A DNA stretch of 64,000 bases, taken from contig MFYT01000096.1 in NCBI GenBank assembly GCA_001789205.1, positions 21,503-85,502 of the forward strand, in the 5' to 3' direction. Position numbers and translations under genes: made by a program. Numbering within the stretch: the first letter of the stretch is position 1; every line of letters starts with the position of its first letter. Below the pieces are notes generated by a model. That model saw only the letters and a program-made list of their open reading frames with translations. It made no database searches and was not told the DNA's origin. Below are positions 10,028-18,469 of this stretch, piece by piece. The DNA comes from Candidatus Raymondbacteria bacterium RIFOXYA2_FULL_49_16. GTDB taxonomy: Bacteria > Fibrobacterota > OXYB2-FULL-49-7 > XYB2-FULL-49-35.

Positions 10028-10708
10028 ATGGATTTTGCGATTCTAATCGGAAAGATTTTCTGGGGCGCTATTGTAAGCCTCGGGATGATCTTATTGGTAA
10101 TCATATTAGAAACAACCTGGAATGCCATCGGGCATTACCTCAAGGTACGGCGCATCCAACGACGGATAAAACTGCTTGGCTTTCGGGACCCAACCGGTGT
10201 AAAAATCATTGATGACGGTATAAATTCAGAATTGGCGGGCAATGCCGCTGCCGGGTTCGATACGTCCGGGAACAGGTGCATTAAAATCAGCAAAAGCCTC
10301 TATGAAAGCTTGACGATATCTGAATTTAATTTCGTAATTTCGCATGAAATAGCGCATTTCATTAACGGCGACTGCCGGGACGATGAGGAACACCGGCGCC
10401 TGGCCGATGCGAATTTGTTTGTCCGGGCAATACTCTTGCCCGGGATCAGGAAACGGCATAGGGAAAAAGAGCGCCGGGCAGATATTAAAGCCCTGGAACT
10501 TCTTCAAGCAGCCGGATTGCCAATGCACGGAGGGGTGGCCTTTGTTCAAAGGTCGGTTGAAGAGGAATCAAAGCTTTGGTTTATTGACCGGCTTTGGAAT
10601 TCAATTTACCATACCTATCCCCTATCTTCAAAACGGGTTGCGTATCTGGCTGCGGAAATCAAGCGGCTTGAAAATAGCGGCATAACGAAAAAGCACGACC
10701 TGGCCTAA
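10028..10708 (+). CDS. M48-like metallopeptidase, membrane-anchored
   Basis: N-terminal TM segment; FNFVISHEIAHFINGD (HExxH); REKERRADIKALELL (downstream Glu/Asp helix). Confidence 0.8.
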   Translation: MDFAILIGKIFWGAIVSLGMILLVIILETTWNAIGHYLKVRRIQRRIKLLGFRDPTGVKIIDDGINSELAGNAAAGFDTSGNRCIKISKSLYESLTISEFNFVISHEIAHFINGDCRDDEEHRRLADANLFVRAILLPGIRKRHREKERRADIKALELLQAAGLPMHGGVAFVQRSVEEESKLWFIDRLWNSIYHTYPLSSKRVAYLAAEIKRLENSGITKKHDLA

Positions 10709-10722
10709 CCCGCGAGGCGCAG

Positions 10723-10767
10723 ACCAGTTGCGGGGTGGGGAGAAATCCCTGCCTCGCGCTGGTTTTT
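10723..10767 (+). terminator. Intrinsic terminator, possibly attenuated
   Basis: ACCAG-TTGCGGGGTGGGGA-gaaa-TCCCTGCCTCGCG-CTGGT-TTTT; upstream CGCGAGGC (10711-10718) competes for GCCTCGCG (10751-10758). Confidence 0.7.
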
Positions 10768-10795
10768 CAAACATAAATTTAAGGAGTGGATTCTA

Positions 10796-11137
10796 ATGGC
10801 AGAAGAACATAATCCCGATTATCAGTGGAAACGACTGTTTCTCGATGACACCCGCGCGTGTCCGCAGGGATTCGATCTCTCCCGCAACGCCACAGACTGT
10901 GTTGAAAAATTAAGGTCAAATGAATATGATGAGATCTGGCTCGATTACGACCTTGGCGACGGGCTGGATGGAGACCATGTTGCCCATGAGATATGTGCGC
11001 TTTACCGTGATGGCAGCATCCCGCGACTGAAGAAGGTCGTGGTGCATTCGTCAAACAAGAAGGGATCGGCGCACATGATGGAAGACTTGAAAAGAATGAC
11101 TGGGCTTGAGGTGGTCAGGAATCAACTGGCAAAATAA
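10796..11137 (+). CDS. Receiver-like domain protein (cyclic-phosphate-processing cREC type)
   Basis: KRLFLDDTRACPQGFDLSRNATDCVEKLRSNEYDEIWLDYDLGDGLDGDHVAHEI...KKVVVHSSNKKGSAHM. Confidence 0.65.
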   Translation: MAEEHNPDYQWKRLFLDDTRACPQGFDLSRNATDCVEKLRSNEYDEIWLDYDLGDGLDGDHVAHEICALYRDGSIPRLKKVVVHSSNKKGSAHMMEDLKRMTGLEVVRNQLAK

Positions 11138-11201
11138 CGCCTGCAAAAAAAATGAAAATGCGGGGTAGGATAATATTCCAGCCCCGCACTCATAAAATCT
11201 A

Positions 11202-11230
11202 TTGCATAAACGATAGCGGGAATCTATATT
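11202..11230 (+). promoter_or_regulatory. Candidate sigma70-like promoter for the structured noncoding region
   Basis: TTGCAT-N17-TATATT. Confidence 0.4.
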
Positions 11231-11236
11231 ACATAC

Positions 11237-11486
11237 TGGGACCAACCTAACCGCGTGGAATTGTATTCCTGCCCGCAAAGCATTAATACAATTCCACAAC
11301 TACATTTTTCGTTCTTTTAGCCCACCTGCAAAGGGTTGCACTGGAACGGTTGACAAACCGCTCCGGTAATCGCGCCCTTTGCAGGGTTCGCCTTGGCGGA
11401 AACGTCGAGGCGATGCGGCTAGGGTTGGTCCCTGAACCACACGCGGTTATCGGGGCCTTTTTTATTTTTACCACCCCGATAATCGC
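11237..11486 (+). ncRNA. Candidate structured noncoding RNA or multi-hairpin regulatory leader
   Basis: Five or more strong stems in ~250 nt with no plausible CDS (see finding). Confidence 0.5.
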
Positions 11487-11572
11487 AGTCCGAGACCTTA
11501 ACGGGTGCGAGGGGCCATGACTTTTTTCTTCAAAACGAATCAATCTGAATCCCAATTCAAGAGAGGTGTCTT

Positions 11573-11815
11573 ATGAGTGGACTGCTTAAAATGCGTACCG
11601 TATTTCTTCAAAATGACCTCGGACAACCGTTCAAAATCACGTTGAAAGATGGGACGGTTTATATCGGCTTCCCAGAAATCATTGGCGGCTCTATGAGAGT
11701 ATCGTTGACCGCCGATTCAACATTCAGGTTGAAGATGAATGGACAGACCATTCAATTAAAATATTCTGAAGTAGACAAATATGAAATGATCACAAAACAA
11801 GGGAGACGCCAATGA
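11573..11815 (+). CDS. Hypothetical protein
   Basis: 80-aa ORF preceded by gagaggtgtc RBS-like sequence; ATGA overlap with next gene. Confidence 0.6.
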   Translation: MSGLLKMRTVFLQNDLGQPFKITLKDGTVYIGFPEIIGGSMRVSLTADSTFRLKMNGQTIQLKYSEVDKYEMITKQGRRQ

Positions 11816-12456
11816 ATATTTTGAGACTATCGCAAATAATTACTGTTTTATTTTCTATTTCCTGCTTTGCCCAAATAGACTGGACCTGGCGCAATCCGCA
11901 AGGACAGGGATTCAGCCTTAATTCAATCACTTATGGCAACAAGCAATATGTTGCGGTGGGCATATACGGCACCATCCTTACCTCAGCAGACGGCAGATCC
12001 TGGACGATCGGGAATTCTGGCATAACGGCTGCCCTTAATTCAATCGCCTACAGTGACAGCCAGTATGTTGCTGTGGGAGAAGATGGCATCATCCTCACCT
12101 CTCCGGCCGTGGATGTATCTGTTGAAAAAAACCAACCGCCCGTAAAACCCACCACCTTATGCGCGCAACACCTGTCCACCAATTCACTGCGTATAACATT
12201 GCCGCAGGCATTGCGGTCGTCAACCTTAGTGGCCTCCATCTTCACTATTGCGGGTAAAAAGCTTAATAGCAGCACCATTGCCACCCCTGCTGGAGAAGCA
12301 TGTGTCAGCAGTATCAATCTTCCCGCAGGCTCCGTGATGGATACGGAATGCTCCGTTTCCATGATCGCGAACCGCGCAATGGTTCGAAACGTCCTGCCTT
12401 GGATTAATATATCAACACCCTATTTGGGTGTTTTTTTAGCCAAGAATGTGGTATAA
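11812..12456 (+). CDS. Secreted protein with kelch/photosystem-like repeats and Por-like C-terminus
   Basis: Signal peptide; repeated SLNSITYGNKQYVAVGIYGTILTSADGRSW / ALNSIAYSDSQYVAVGEDGIILTS. 3' end reads through a terminator hairpin, so the C-terminus is uncertain. Confidence 0.6.
   Translation: MNILRLSQIITVLFSISCFAQIDWTWRNPQGQGFSLNSITYGNKQYVAVGIYGTILTSADGRSWTIGNSGITAALNSIAYSDSQYVAVGEDGIILTSPAVDVSVEKNQPPVKPTTLCAQHLSTNSLRITLPQALRSSTLVASIFTIAGKKLNSSTIATPAGEACVSSINLPAGSVMDTECSVSMIANRAMVRNVLPWINISTPYLGVFLAKNVV
12414..12437 (+). terminator. Intrinsic terminator
   Basis: AACACCC-tattt-GGGTGTT-TTTTT. Confidence 0.8.
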
Positions 12457-12498
12457 CTATGATAGAGAACAATTAACTTAACTCAAATGGAGGTTTCT

Positions 12499-13149
12499 AT
12501 GAAAACCATTCTATTCCTGATTCTCGCCTTTGCTACGGTCTCTTCATGTTATGAGCCAATATCTGTCGCAGCAACATCAACCGCCAAGATAGTCTCAACG
12601 AATTGGGCTGACAGCTCGGCGTATATAGAGGCTACGTTATACTTTCATTATACCAAGGTCGTGTTCACCGCTGAAACCGTACATGTCGGTTCGAGCGTCA
12701 TATACGATGGGGTGACATACGGATGTTCCGATGCAAAGGTTAGAAAGCGCTGTCTATTGACTCGTTCTGCATCTGGAAAGTATTATATACGAGGAAACAT
12801 AACAATATGGGTTGGCGTGGTGTCGAAATATATGGCAACGCATAGGGGCGAGAGAACATACTTGTCTTATTCGTACACCAGATACGGTACTACCAGTTGC
12901 TATGACAGCATCATTAAACCGCTCACATCCATAGAATCCTCTTTATTGTCGTCAATGCCTGGGGTATCAATACTCTCCACCAACAACGGCCTGCGCATAA
13001 CCAATGCCGTGTTCCCGGTGAAGATCTACGATGTCGCCGGACGATTGGTCTATTCCCATGGACCTGGTTCGACGATATGCGCAGCGGTGAGGCCTGGGGT
13101 GTATTTCGTGAGACATGGGGATGCGGTTAAAAGGATTGTGAGGATATAA
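12499..13149 (+). CDS. Secreted protein with Por/T9SS-type C-terminal domain
   Basis: MKTILFLILAFATVSSCYE...VKIYDVAGRLVYSHGPGS...RPGVYFVRHGDAVKRIVRI. Confidence 0.7.
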   Translation: MKTILFLILAFATVSSCYEPISVAATSTAKIVSTNWADSSAYIEATLYFHYTKVVFTAETVHVGSSVIYDGVTYGCSDAKVRKRCLLTRSASGKYYIRGNITIWVGVVSKYMATHRGERTYLSYSYTRYGTTSCYDSIIKPLTSIESSLLSSMPGVSILSTNNGLRITNAVFPVKIYDVAGRLVYSHGPGSTICAAVRPGVYFVRHGDAVKRIVRI

Positions 13150-13175
13150 CAACACTTTTCAAGAAGGAATTGCAT

Positions 13176-13376
13176 ATGAGGGTAATTATTCTCGTTCTTA
13201 TATTGATGTTCAGCCTACGGGCCCAGAACTACTTTGAAGCATCCGGCCAGACGAAGCCGTTTACGCTTGCTGCGGGTCAGAAAGCAGATTGGGACGATCC
13301 TACAACCACCACAGAGGCCCAGCTTGTTCAGCCTCCCGTAGCTGAAGTATCGGTATCCCCCAATCCATCAAACTAA
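13176..13376 (+). CDS. Short secreted protein, probably a truncated T9SS cargo gene
   Basis: Signal peptide; ends VSVSPNPSN, i.e. just at the start of a typical sorting domain. Confidence 0.45.
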   Translation: MRVIILVLILMFSLRAQNYFEASGQTKPFTLAAGQKADWDDPTTTTEAQLVQPPVAEVSVSPNPSN

Positions 13377-13391
13377 ACAAGGAGATGTCTT

Positions 13392-14090
13392 ATGAAAACG
13401 GTCTTATTCCTGGTTCTCTTTTCTACCATTTCCTTTTCAGCGTCACCATATGTTCTTACGGGAAAATCACAGCAAGTTGAATCCGTAAACTGGGCTGTTA
13501 CGCCTCCAATGGCGACAGTTGCAGATACGCACGGTATACGATATAACGAATCCCTGCTATCTCCATCTTCTCCTATAAAAGGATGCTTCTATTATTTACA
13601 CATATATAATGTAACAGGTTTAAACGGTTGTGTCGTAACATCCTTTTCTAACCTCCCGATAAATATTTATGGCATTGGGGATATAGTAGTAAGGTATCAA
13701 GCACCCTTGACCTACACCGCCTCAACCGGGAAATATAATTTTCCAGTGGGGACATATTTTTCTACCATTTATATAAGATCTGATATGGGGGGCTGCGTTG
13801 GCATTAACGATATATTGGTGAATTATGATCTGTTTCCAGTTTCCGCAATCAATGCTACACGCCCAAGCAGCATAGAATCATCACAAATATCTATCAGGAA
13901 GGATATTGAAATTGTCTCTACTGGGTATGGGGTCAAGATTATCAACACCACCTCCCCAGTCCGAATCTATGACACCACAGGCAGGGTCGTTTATTCCCAT
14001 GGACCAACCAACTCACTGATTGTGCAGTTAAGGCCGGGGGTGTATTTCGTAAGGCATCGGGATGTGATGAAAAAAATCGTAAGAATGTAG
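13392..14090 (+). CDS. Secreted protein with Por/T9SS-type C-terminal domain
   Basis: MKTVLFLVLFSTISFSAS...VRIYDTTGRVVYSHGPTNS...RPGVYFVRHRDVMKKIVRM; paralogue of 12499-13149 at both ends. Confidence 0.7.
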   Translation: MKTVLFLVLFSTISFSASPYVLTGKSQQVESVNWAVTPPMATVADTHGIRYNESLLSPSSPIKGCFYYLHIYNVTGLNGCVVTSFSNLPINIYGIGDIVVRYQAPLTYTASTGKYNFPVGTYFSTIYIRSDMGGCVGINDILVNYDLFPVSAINATRPSSIESSQISIRKDIEIVSTGYGVKIINTTSPVRIYDTTGRVVYSHGPTNSLIVQLRPGVYFVRHRDVMKKIVRM

Positions 14091-14151
14091 GCAAATAGAA
14101 GGGGAAATTATACCAGAGTCAATTGTGGTATGTTTTAATAAAGGAATTCTC

Positions 14152-14676
14152 ATGAGGCAGATATGGTATCTCGTGTTCGTCATAACTATGATTACTACGG
14201 CCAGTGGCCAGTCAATCATGGAGGTGGTAAAAAAGAGCGGGGGTAGCGAAAGAATCACGATCGACGCAATAACCAAGGTCACGTTTACGCAGACAGATAT
14301 GGTTGTTGGCGGTGCTGGGAGTTCAATTGCGATTGATAATATTTATAAAATCATCTTCAACGACGATTCAACGACAACAAAACCGACACCTTCAACCACG
14401 ACCGGGCTTATGGAGAAAATTTACCCCAATCCATTTAATCCAACTACAACTGTTAGTTTTAACATGCATGTTGCGGGTAAATTAACAATTGAGATTTACA
14501 ATGGCCTGGGCCAGAAGATAAAAACGGTTTTCAAGGGTCCGAAGGCAGCTGGATATCACAACCTTTCATGGGACGGTACGGATGACAAAGGTACTGGGGT
14601 TGGCACTGGGGCGTATTTAATGCATATGGTCGCAGGAAATCAAAAAATCGATAAGGTGTTAACGCTGATAAAATAA
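14152..14676 (+). CDS. Secreted protein with FlgD/T9SS-type sorting domain
   Basis: MEKIYPNPFNPTTTVSFNMHVAGKLTIEIYNGLGQKIKTVF...GAYLMHMVAGNQKIDKVLTLIK. Confidence 0.8.
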   Translation: MRQIWYLVFVITMITTASGQSIMEVVKKSGGSERITIDAITKVTFTQTDMVVGGAGSSIAIDNIYKIIFNDDSTTTKPTPSTTTGLMEKIYPNPFNPTTTVSFNMHVAGKLTIEIYNGLGQKIKTVFKGPKAAGYHNLSWDGTDDKGTGVGTGAYLMHMVAGNQKIDKVLTLIK

Positions 14677-14686
14677 GGGGCAAACC

Positions 14687-15568
14687 ATGAGAATTCTTTT
14701 TATTCTAACAATGCTACTTATCATCCAGGGATTGTCTGCGCGTGTCCTGAATGTGCATACATCCACGGGCTCAACTATGTTTGATCTTTCGACCGTGGAT
14801 AGTATTACAATCGATTCCATTCTGTATCCCGGCATGGTAAATGTACCCGCAGGTACGTTCCAGATGGGTTCCACTGCAAACAGTGACGAGCAACCAATAC
14901 ATACCGTCACCATCTCTTCCTTCTGGATGGACACAACCGAGGTAACACAGGCCGATTACCTGTCTGTCACGGGCGTGAATCCTTCCAATTTTACAGGTGA
15001 CTCCCTGCGACCGGTGAACGCGCTGACCTGGTACGATGCTGTGCTTTACTGCAACGCTCGTAGTAAGCGCGATGGTAAGGATACGGCATACTTCTATAGT
15101 TCAATAACAGGTACACCTTTCAGCGGTTGTACTGGATTGGCTGACCTTGCTCAAGATACCTCTAAACATAGCTACCGTCTGCCCACCGAGGCTGAATGGG
15201 AATTTTCATGCAGGGCAGGAACCACCACAAGTTATTACTGGGGTGGCGGTAATGCTGACCAATATGCTTGGTATTTCGATAATGCGGGATTTACAACCCA
15301 TACGGTTGCCAGCAAAGCAAAAAATGCATTCGGGTTGTATGACATGTGCGGCAATGTGTTTGAGTGGTGCTGGGATTGGAAAGGCAATTATGGAAGCGGG
15401 GCAGAAACAGACCCCACAGGCCCAGCAACAGGTACTTACCGCGTGTTACGTGGTGGCGGTTGGGGCTACCGGGTTGGAGACATAAGTTCTGCGGTACGCA
15501 AATACCCCGGTTCACCAGACCAAGTGGGCAACACTAATTACGGTTTCCGGGTTGTCTGCCGCCCCTGA
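14687..15568 (+). CDS. Formylglycine-generating-enzyme (SUMF1)-like secreted protein
   Basis: MVNVPAGTFQMGST...RLPTEAEWEFSCRAGT...GNVFEWCWDW...VLRGGGW...YGFRVVCRP. Confidence 0.85.
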   Translation: MRILFILTMLLIIQGLSARVLNVHTSTGSTMFDLSTVDSITIDSILYPGMVNVPAGTFQMGSTANSDEQPIHTVTISSFWMDTTEVTQADYLSVTGVNPSNFTGDSLRPVNALTWYDAVLYCNARSKRDGKDTAYFYSSITGTPFSGCTGLADLAQDTSKHSYRLPTEAEWEFSCRAGTTTSYYWGGGNADQYAWYFDNAGFTTHTVASKAKNAFGLYDMCGNVFEWCWDWKGNYGSGAETDPTGPATGTYRVLRGGGWGYRVGDISSAVRKYPGSPDQVGNTNYGFRVVCRP

Positions 15569-15612
15569 TGTTTGCTCCACGTATTATCAGTCAGCATTAA
15601 ATTACGACCCTC

Positions 15613-15640
15613 AACCCTGGACAACCTCCGGGGTTTTTTT
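15613..15640 (+). terminator. Intrinsic terminator
   Basis: AACCCTGG-acaacct-CCGGGGTT-TTTTT. Confidence 0.85.
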
Positions 15641-15700
15641 ATCCCCCCCCCCTGATACTTCCGCCCCCTTTATGGTATCACCATTGTAAAGGAGGTCTCT

Positions 15701-16687
15701 ATGAAAACCATCATTATTCTCATGTCTCTGTTTCTTGCCGGTTGCCGTCTCGTCGCAATCGACACTGACGTCAAAGCCCCGCAGGTTGTCCAGCCCGGCC
15801 AGCCATTTGAAACCCGCCTGCTCACCCTCGGTTTTATTGTCGATTCAGGCAAGACCCACTTCCGCGACGAGTTCCGGTGCGATTCCGTCATTCTCGCGGC
15901 TCTTTTGCCCCAGGGATGGCAGATGATCGGTATCCGGTACGCTGTGATCGCTGATTTCGATGAATTCATTGAGGGAGTGGCCCGTTCTCGTGGAATATGC
16001 AACAGCCGGTTAACGGATTCGATGATCATGGACAGTCTCGACCGCATGCCTTTGCCTGTTGTTGCACAGAGAGCGGAAAGGCTTGATGGTCAACTCTCCG
16101 TGTTCGATACCTTGAGGACAGAACGCAGGTTCAACAGCTTTGTCGGTCGCCAGGGGATTCAGATCCCAGCGGGGACGAGGTATAATTTCACCCCGGAAGA
16201 TACGAATCGTACCGTGCCCTACCGGTATTTTATGATTATCGCCAAAATGACCATGGTTGCGAATATCGCGCCGGGAACCTATCAGCTGGGGTTTTTGTCC
16301 AGCCTGAACGGTGGCAAGGTGGTCAGCTCACCGGATAGCATACTCTCGTCATTCAAAGATGAGATCACGGTTGCCGTGGACGATATACCGGTCGGCGTTA
16401 CCCTGTCCGGGACCACTGATGCGGGTGCGCCGGAGATCCGCACGCAGAACCCGCTTAATGCAGCTGGAACAGTGTCGTATTACCTGCCGAATAACCAGCA
16501 GGGAGCAGAGACCGATATAGGCATGGTCAATATCCGGGGGCAACGGATTTTTTGGCAGGAATGCAAAGGGACTGCGGGTTGGAACCAGATGGCCCCTATA
16601 AGGCAAAAGGTCGCCGCAGGATCGTACATCATCGTTTTAAGGACCGGCAACCAGATCATTTCAAGGCCCGTGACCATTGTCAGGTAA
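15701..16687 (+). CDS. Secreted protein with T9SS-like C-terminal domain
   Basis: MKTIIILMSLFLAGCR; aaaggaggt RBS; C-terminus TDIGMVNIRGQRIFWQE...VAAGSYIIVLRTGNQIISRPVTIVR. Confidence 0.7.
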   Translation: MKTIIILMSLFLAGCRLVAIDTDVKAPQVVQPGQPFETRLLTLGFIVDSGKTHFRDEFRCDSVILAALLPQGWQMIGIRYAVIADFDEFIEGVARSRGICNSRLTDSMIMDSLDRMPLPVVAQRAERLDGQLSVFDTLRTERRFNSFVGRQGIQIPAGTRYNFTPEDTNRTVPYRYFMIIAKMTMVANIAPGTYQLGFLSSLNGGKVVSSPDSILSSFKDEITVAVDDIPVGVTLSGTTDAGAPEIRTQNPLNAAGTVSYYLPNNQQGAETDIGMVNIRGQRIFWQECKGTAGWNQMAPIRQKVAAGSYIIVLRTGNQIISRPVTIVR

Positions 16688-16700
16688 GTTGAAGAAGAAA

Positions 16701-16725
16701 AGAGTGGCAAAAGCCGCTCTTTTTT
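16701..16725 (+). terminator. Intrinsic terminator
   Basis: AGAGTGGC-aaaa-GCCGCTCT-TTTTT. Confidence 0.85.
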
Positions 16726-16785
16726 ATCCTTGAGTCATACTCCCCATTTTTTGTAGATTGTTGCACTACTACACAGGAGGAACAC

Positions 16786-17046
16786 ATGCCAAGAATCAGC
16801 AAAGAAGAACTCATCAAGCTGCAGAAGACCTTGAAAACCGACGACGCAATCGGCAAGAAATTCAAAATCACCAGACAGGCAGTGCACCAGATGCGCGTGA
16901 AATACGGTCTGGATTACAACAGGAAGAAGAACCAGGAGCGGAACGAACAGGTCAAAAAGCTGTTCAAGACCGCTGACGCGGGAGTGGTGGCAAGGAAGCT
17001 GGACCTCTCCGTGTCGCAGGTATATAGAATACTCCGGCATAAATAG
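16786..17046 (+). CDS. Small helix-turn-helix protein
   Basis: DDAIGKKFKITRQAVHQMRVKYGL and AGVVARKLDLSVSQVYRILRHK, two HTH-like segments; RBS aggagg. Confidence 0.65.
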   Translation: MPRISKEELIKLQKTLKTDDAIGKKFKITRQAVHQMRVKYGLDYNRKKNQERNEQVKKLFKTADAGVVARKLDLSVSQVYRILRHK

Positions 17047-17144
17047 AGCATGCCCGAGGGAACCGAAGAAGTCCTCCTTCCCGCCCTCGTAAATTGGTTT
17101 TATATTCCCCTTGCCACATCACTTTCGCAATAGGCTTATCTATA

Positions 17145-17735
17145 TTAATATTGATCTCTACCATACCCCATCAGAGTTCCATGTTTCAGCCTCAGTCTCA
17201 GTTCAAGATCAAGTGCTTTTAAAGCAAAAAATGGGGTGTGACGAATATTAGCTGCATCCATTTGTCTGGCTTCGAATAAAACCCTTTCGATTAATCGCTT
17301 ATCCTTAATTTTCTGAACAAGCTTTATTAACAGATAGTCACGGCACTGTATTATATAGGCATAGTTCTTCCTAATACCATCAAAAAGGCAATCTTCATAT
17401 GCATGAATCATTTCGTGTAAGAGGATATGCTTCAAAATGGGTTTTCCTTTTAACGTTTCATTGATGCGAATTTCTCTGTTTTCGTAATCGATCGTACCAA
17501 GAATTTGGCCCTCTGTTGTGTTTTTATCTGGAAAATACTTAAAAATCCAACAGAGGGTATTGGAAGGAAAAAGGGTAGGCAATTCCCAAGTGCCTTGGCA
17601 ATCAAAATCATCCGGAAAATCTTGTAAGGTAAAATCGGTAAAATATTCTCCTTGAAAATCACTGGCCATTTCAAACAGCTTTGGGTCAGACAGGGACTGA
17701 CGAAAAAAAGGGTCTTTTTCCATAATATCCTCCAT
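17145..17735 (-). CDS. Zinc metallopeptidase-like protein (SprT-like)
   Basis: ILKHILLHEMIHAYED (HExxH). Confidence 0.6.
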   Translation of the reverse strand: MEDIMEKDPFFRQSLSDPKLFEMASDFQGEYFTDFTLQDFPDDFDCQGTWELPTLFPSNTLCWIFKYFPDKNTTEGQILGTIDYENREIRINETLKGKPILKHILLHEMIHAYEDCLFDGIRKNYAYIIQCRDYLLIKLVQKIKDKRLIERVLFEARQMDAANIRHTPFFALKALDLELRLRLKHGTLMGYGRDQY

Positions 17736-17817
17736 TGGTGGGATTTAAAACTATTATATCAATAAAATAAATATTTCGGAGTGTTGAAGCTAAGGACATG
17801 CTCAAGACACATGCCTG

Positions 17818-17879
17818 GTGTCCGGACTGCTGGAATAAATTACACGCGCCAAAGATGGGGTACTATCTGTAAACGACGT
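17818..17879. repeat. Diverged repeat copy 1 (flanks HNH-like tail)
   Basis: GGTGTCCggactGCTGgAATAAATTACACGCgccaa...ACTATCTgtaaACGACG; matches copy 2 at 18359-18427. Confidence 0.5.
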
Positions 17880-17888
17880 GGTCCCGGC

Positions 17889-18092
17889 CTATTCCCACTT
17901 GTCTTTCGCCTTTGCCGCTTCCTTGGTCTGCCACTGCATGTTGCTGGGATCGTCAGCGCCGCTGTGCTTCAGGGCTTTGGCATGGTCAATGACGTAACCT
18001 GGACAGAGACCGCTCGTTTTACCCGTTGATGGGCTTTGATGCGACCATTCGAAGTCCCGGACCCTTTTCTTGCTGGTTTTTATACTTGGCAT
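17889..18092 (-). pseudogene. HNH endonuclease-like fragment
   Basis: SPSTGKTSGLCPGYVIDHAKALKHSGADDPSNMQWQTKEAAKAKDKWE; expected first Cys replaced by Ser; start only 19 bp from the divergent ferredoxin ATG. Confidence 0.6.
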
Positions 18093-18111
18093 AAAATTAA
18101 TTTTTTATATT

Positions 18112-18318
18112 ATGAATTCTGTCATTTTACGGGAATTGTGCAATGGATGCGGGGTCTGCGCCAAAACCTGCTCTGAAGTATTTATGATGGATTTGCAGGG
18201 CAAGGCAATCGTCAAGGTCACAACCGTATTGCAGGATGTGGAAAAGAAGTGTCTGGAAGCGGCAAACCAGTGTCCGACAAAGGCTATTGAGGTCTACAGA
18301 AAAGGAAAACGTATATAA
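18112..18318 (+). CDS. Single-cluster [4Fe-4S] ferredoxin
   Basis: MNSVILRELCNGCGVCAKTCSEVFMMDLQGKAIVK...EAANQCPTKAIEV. Confidence 0.8.
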   Translation: MNSVILRELCNGCGVCAKTCSEVFMMDLQGKAIVKVTTVLQDVEKKCLEAANQCPTKAIEVYRKGKRI

Positions 18319-18358
18319 GCACTTTGCCGTGCGGCATGAATGGTTAAAACGCGCAGCG

Positions 18359-18427
18359 GGTGTCCTAATTGCTGAAATAAAAATAAATTACACGCCAACG
18401 CTGAGGCACTATCTATTACGTACGACG
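18359..18427. repeat. Diverged repeat copy 2
   Basis: GGTGTCCtaattGCTGaaataaaAATAAATTACACGCcaacg...ACTATCTattacgtACGACG. Confidence 0.5.
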
Positions 18428-18469
18428 GTCTGATCCGTAGAACCTCTCCTGTTCAATTACCTCTGCTGC

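Noticed and set aside
11139-11572. Retron, group II intron or tmRNA
   Set aside because: No reverse transcriptase or maturase in the window and no diagnostic tmRNA/RNase P/SRP motif recognised.
17818-18427. Integron attC sites
   Set aside because: The repeat pair lacks clear RYYYAAC/GTTRRRY core sites and no integron integrase is present.
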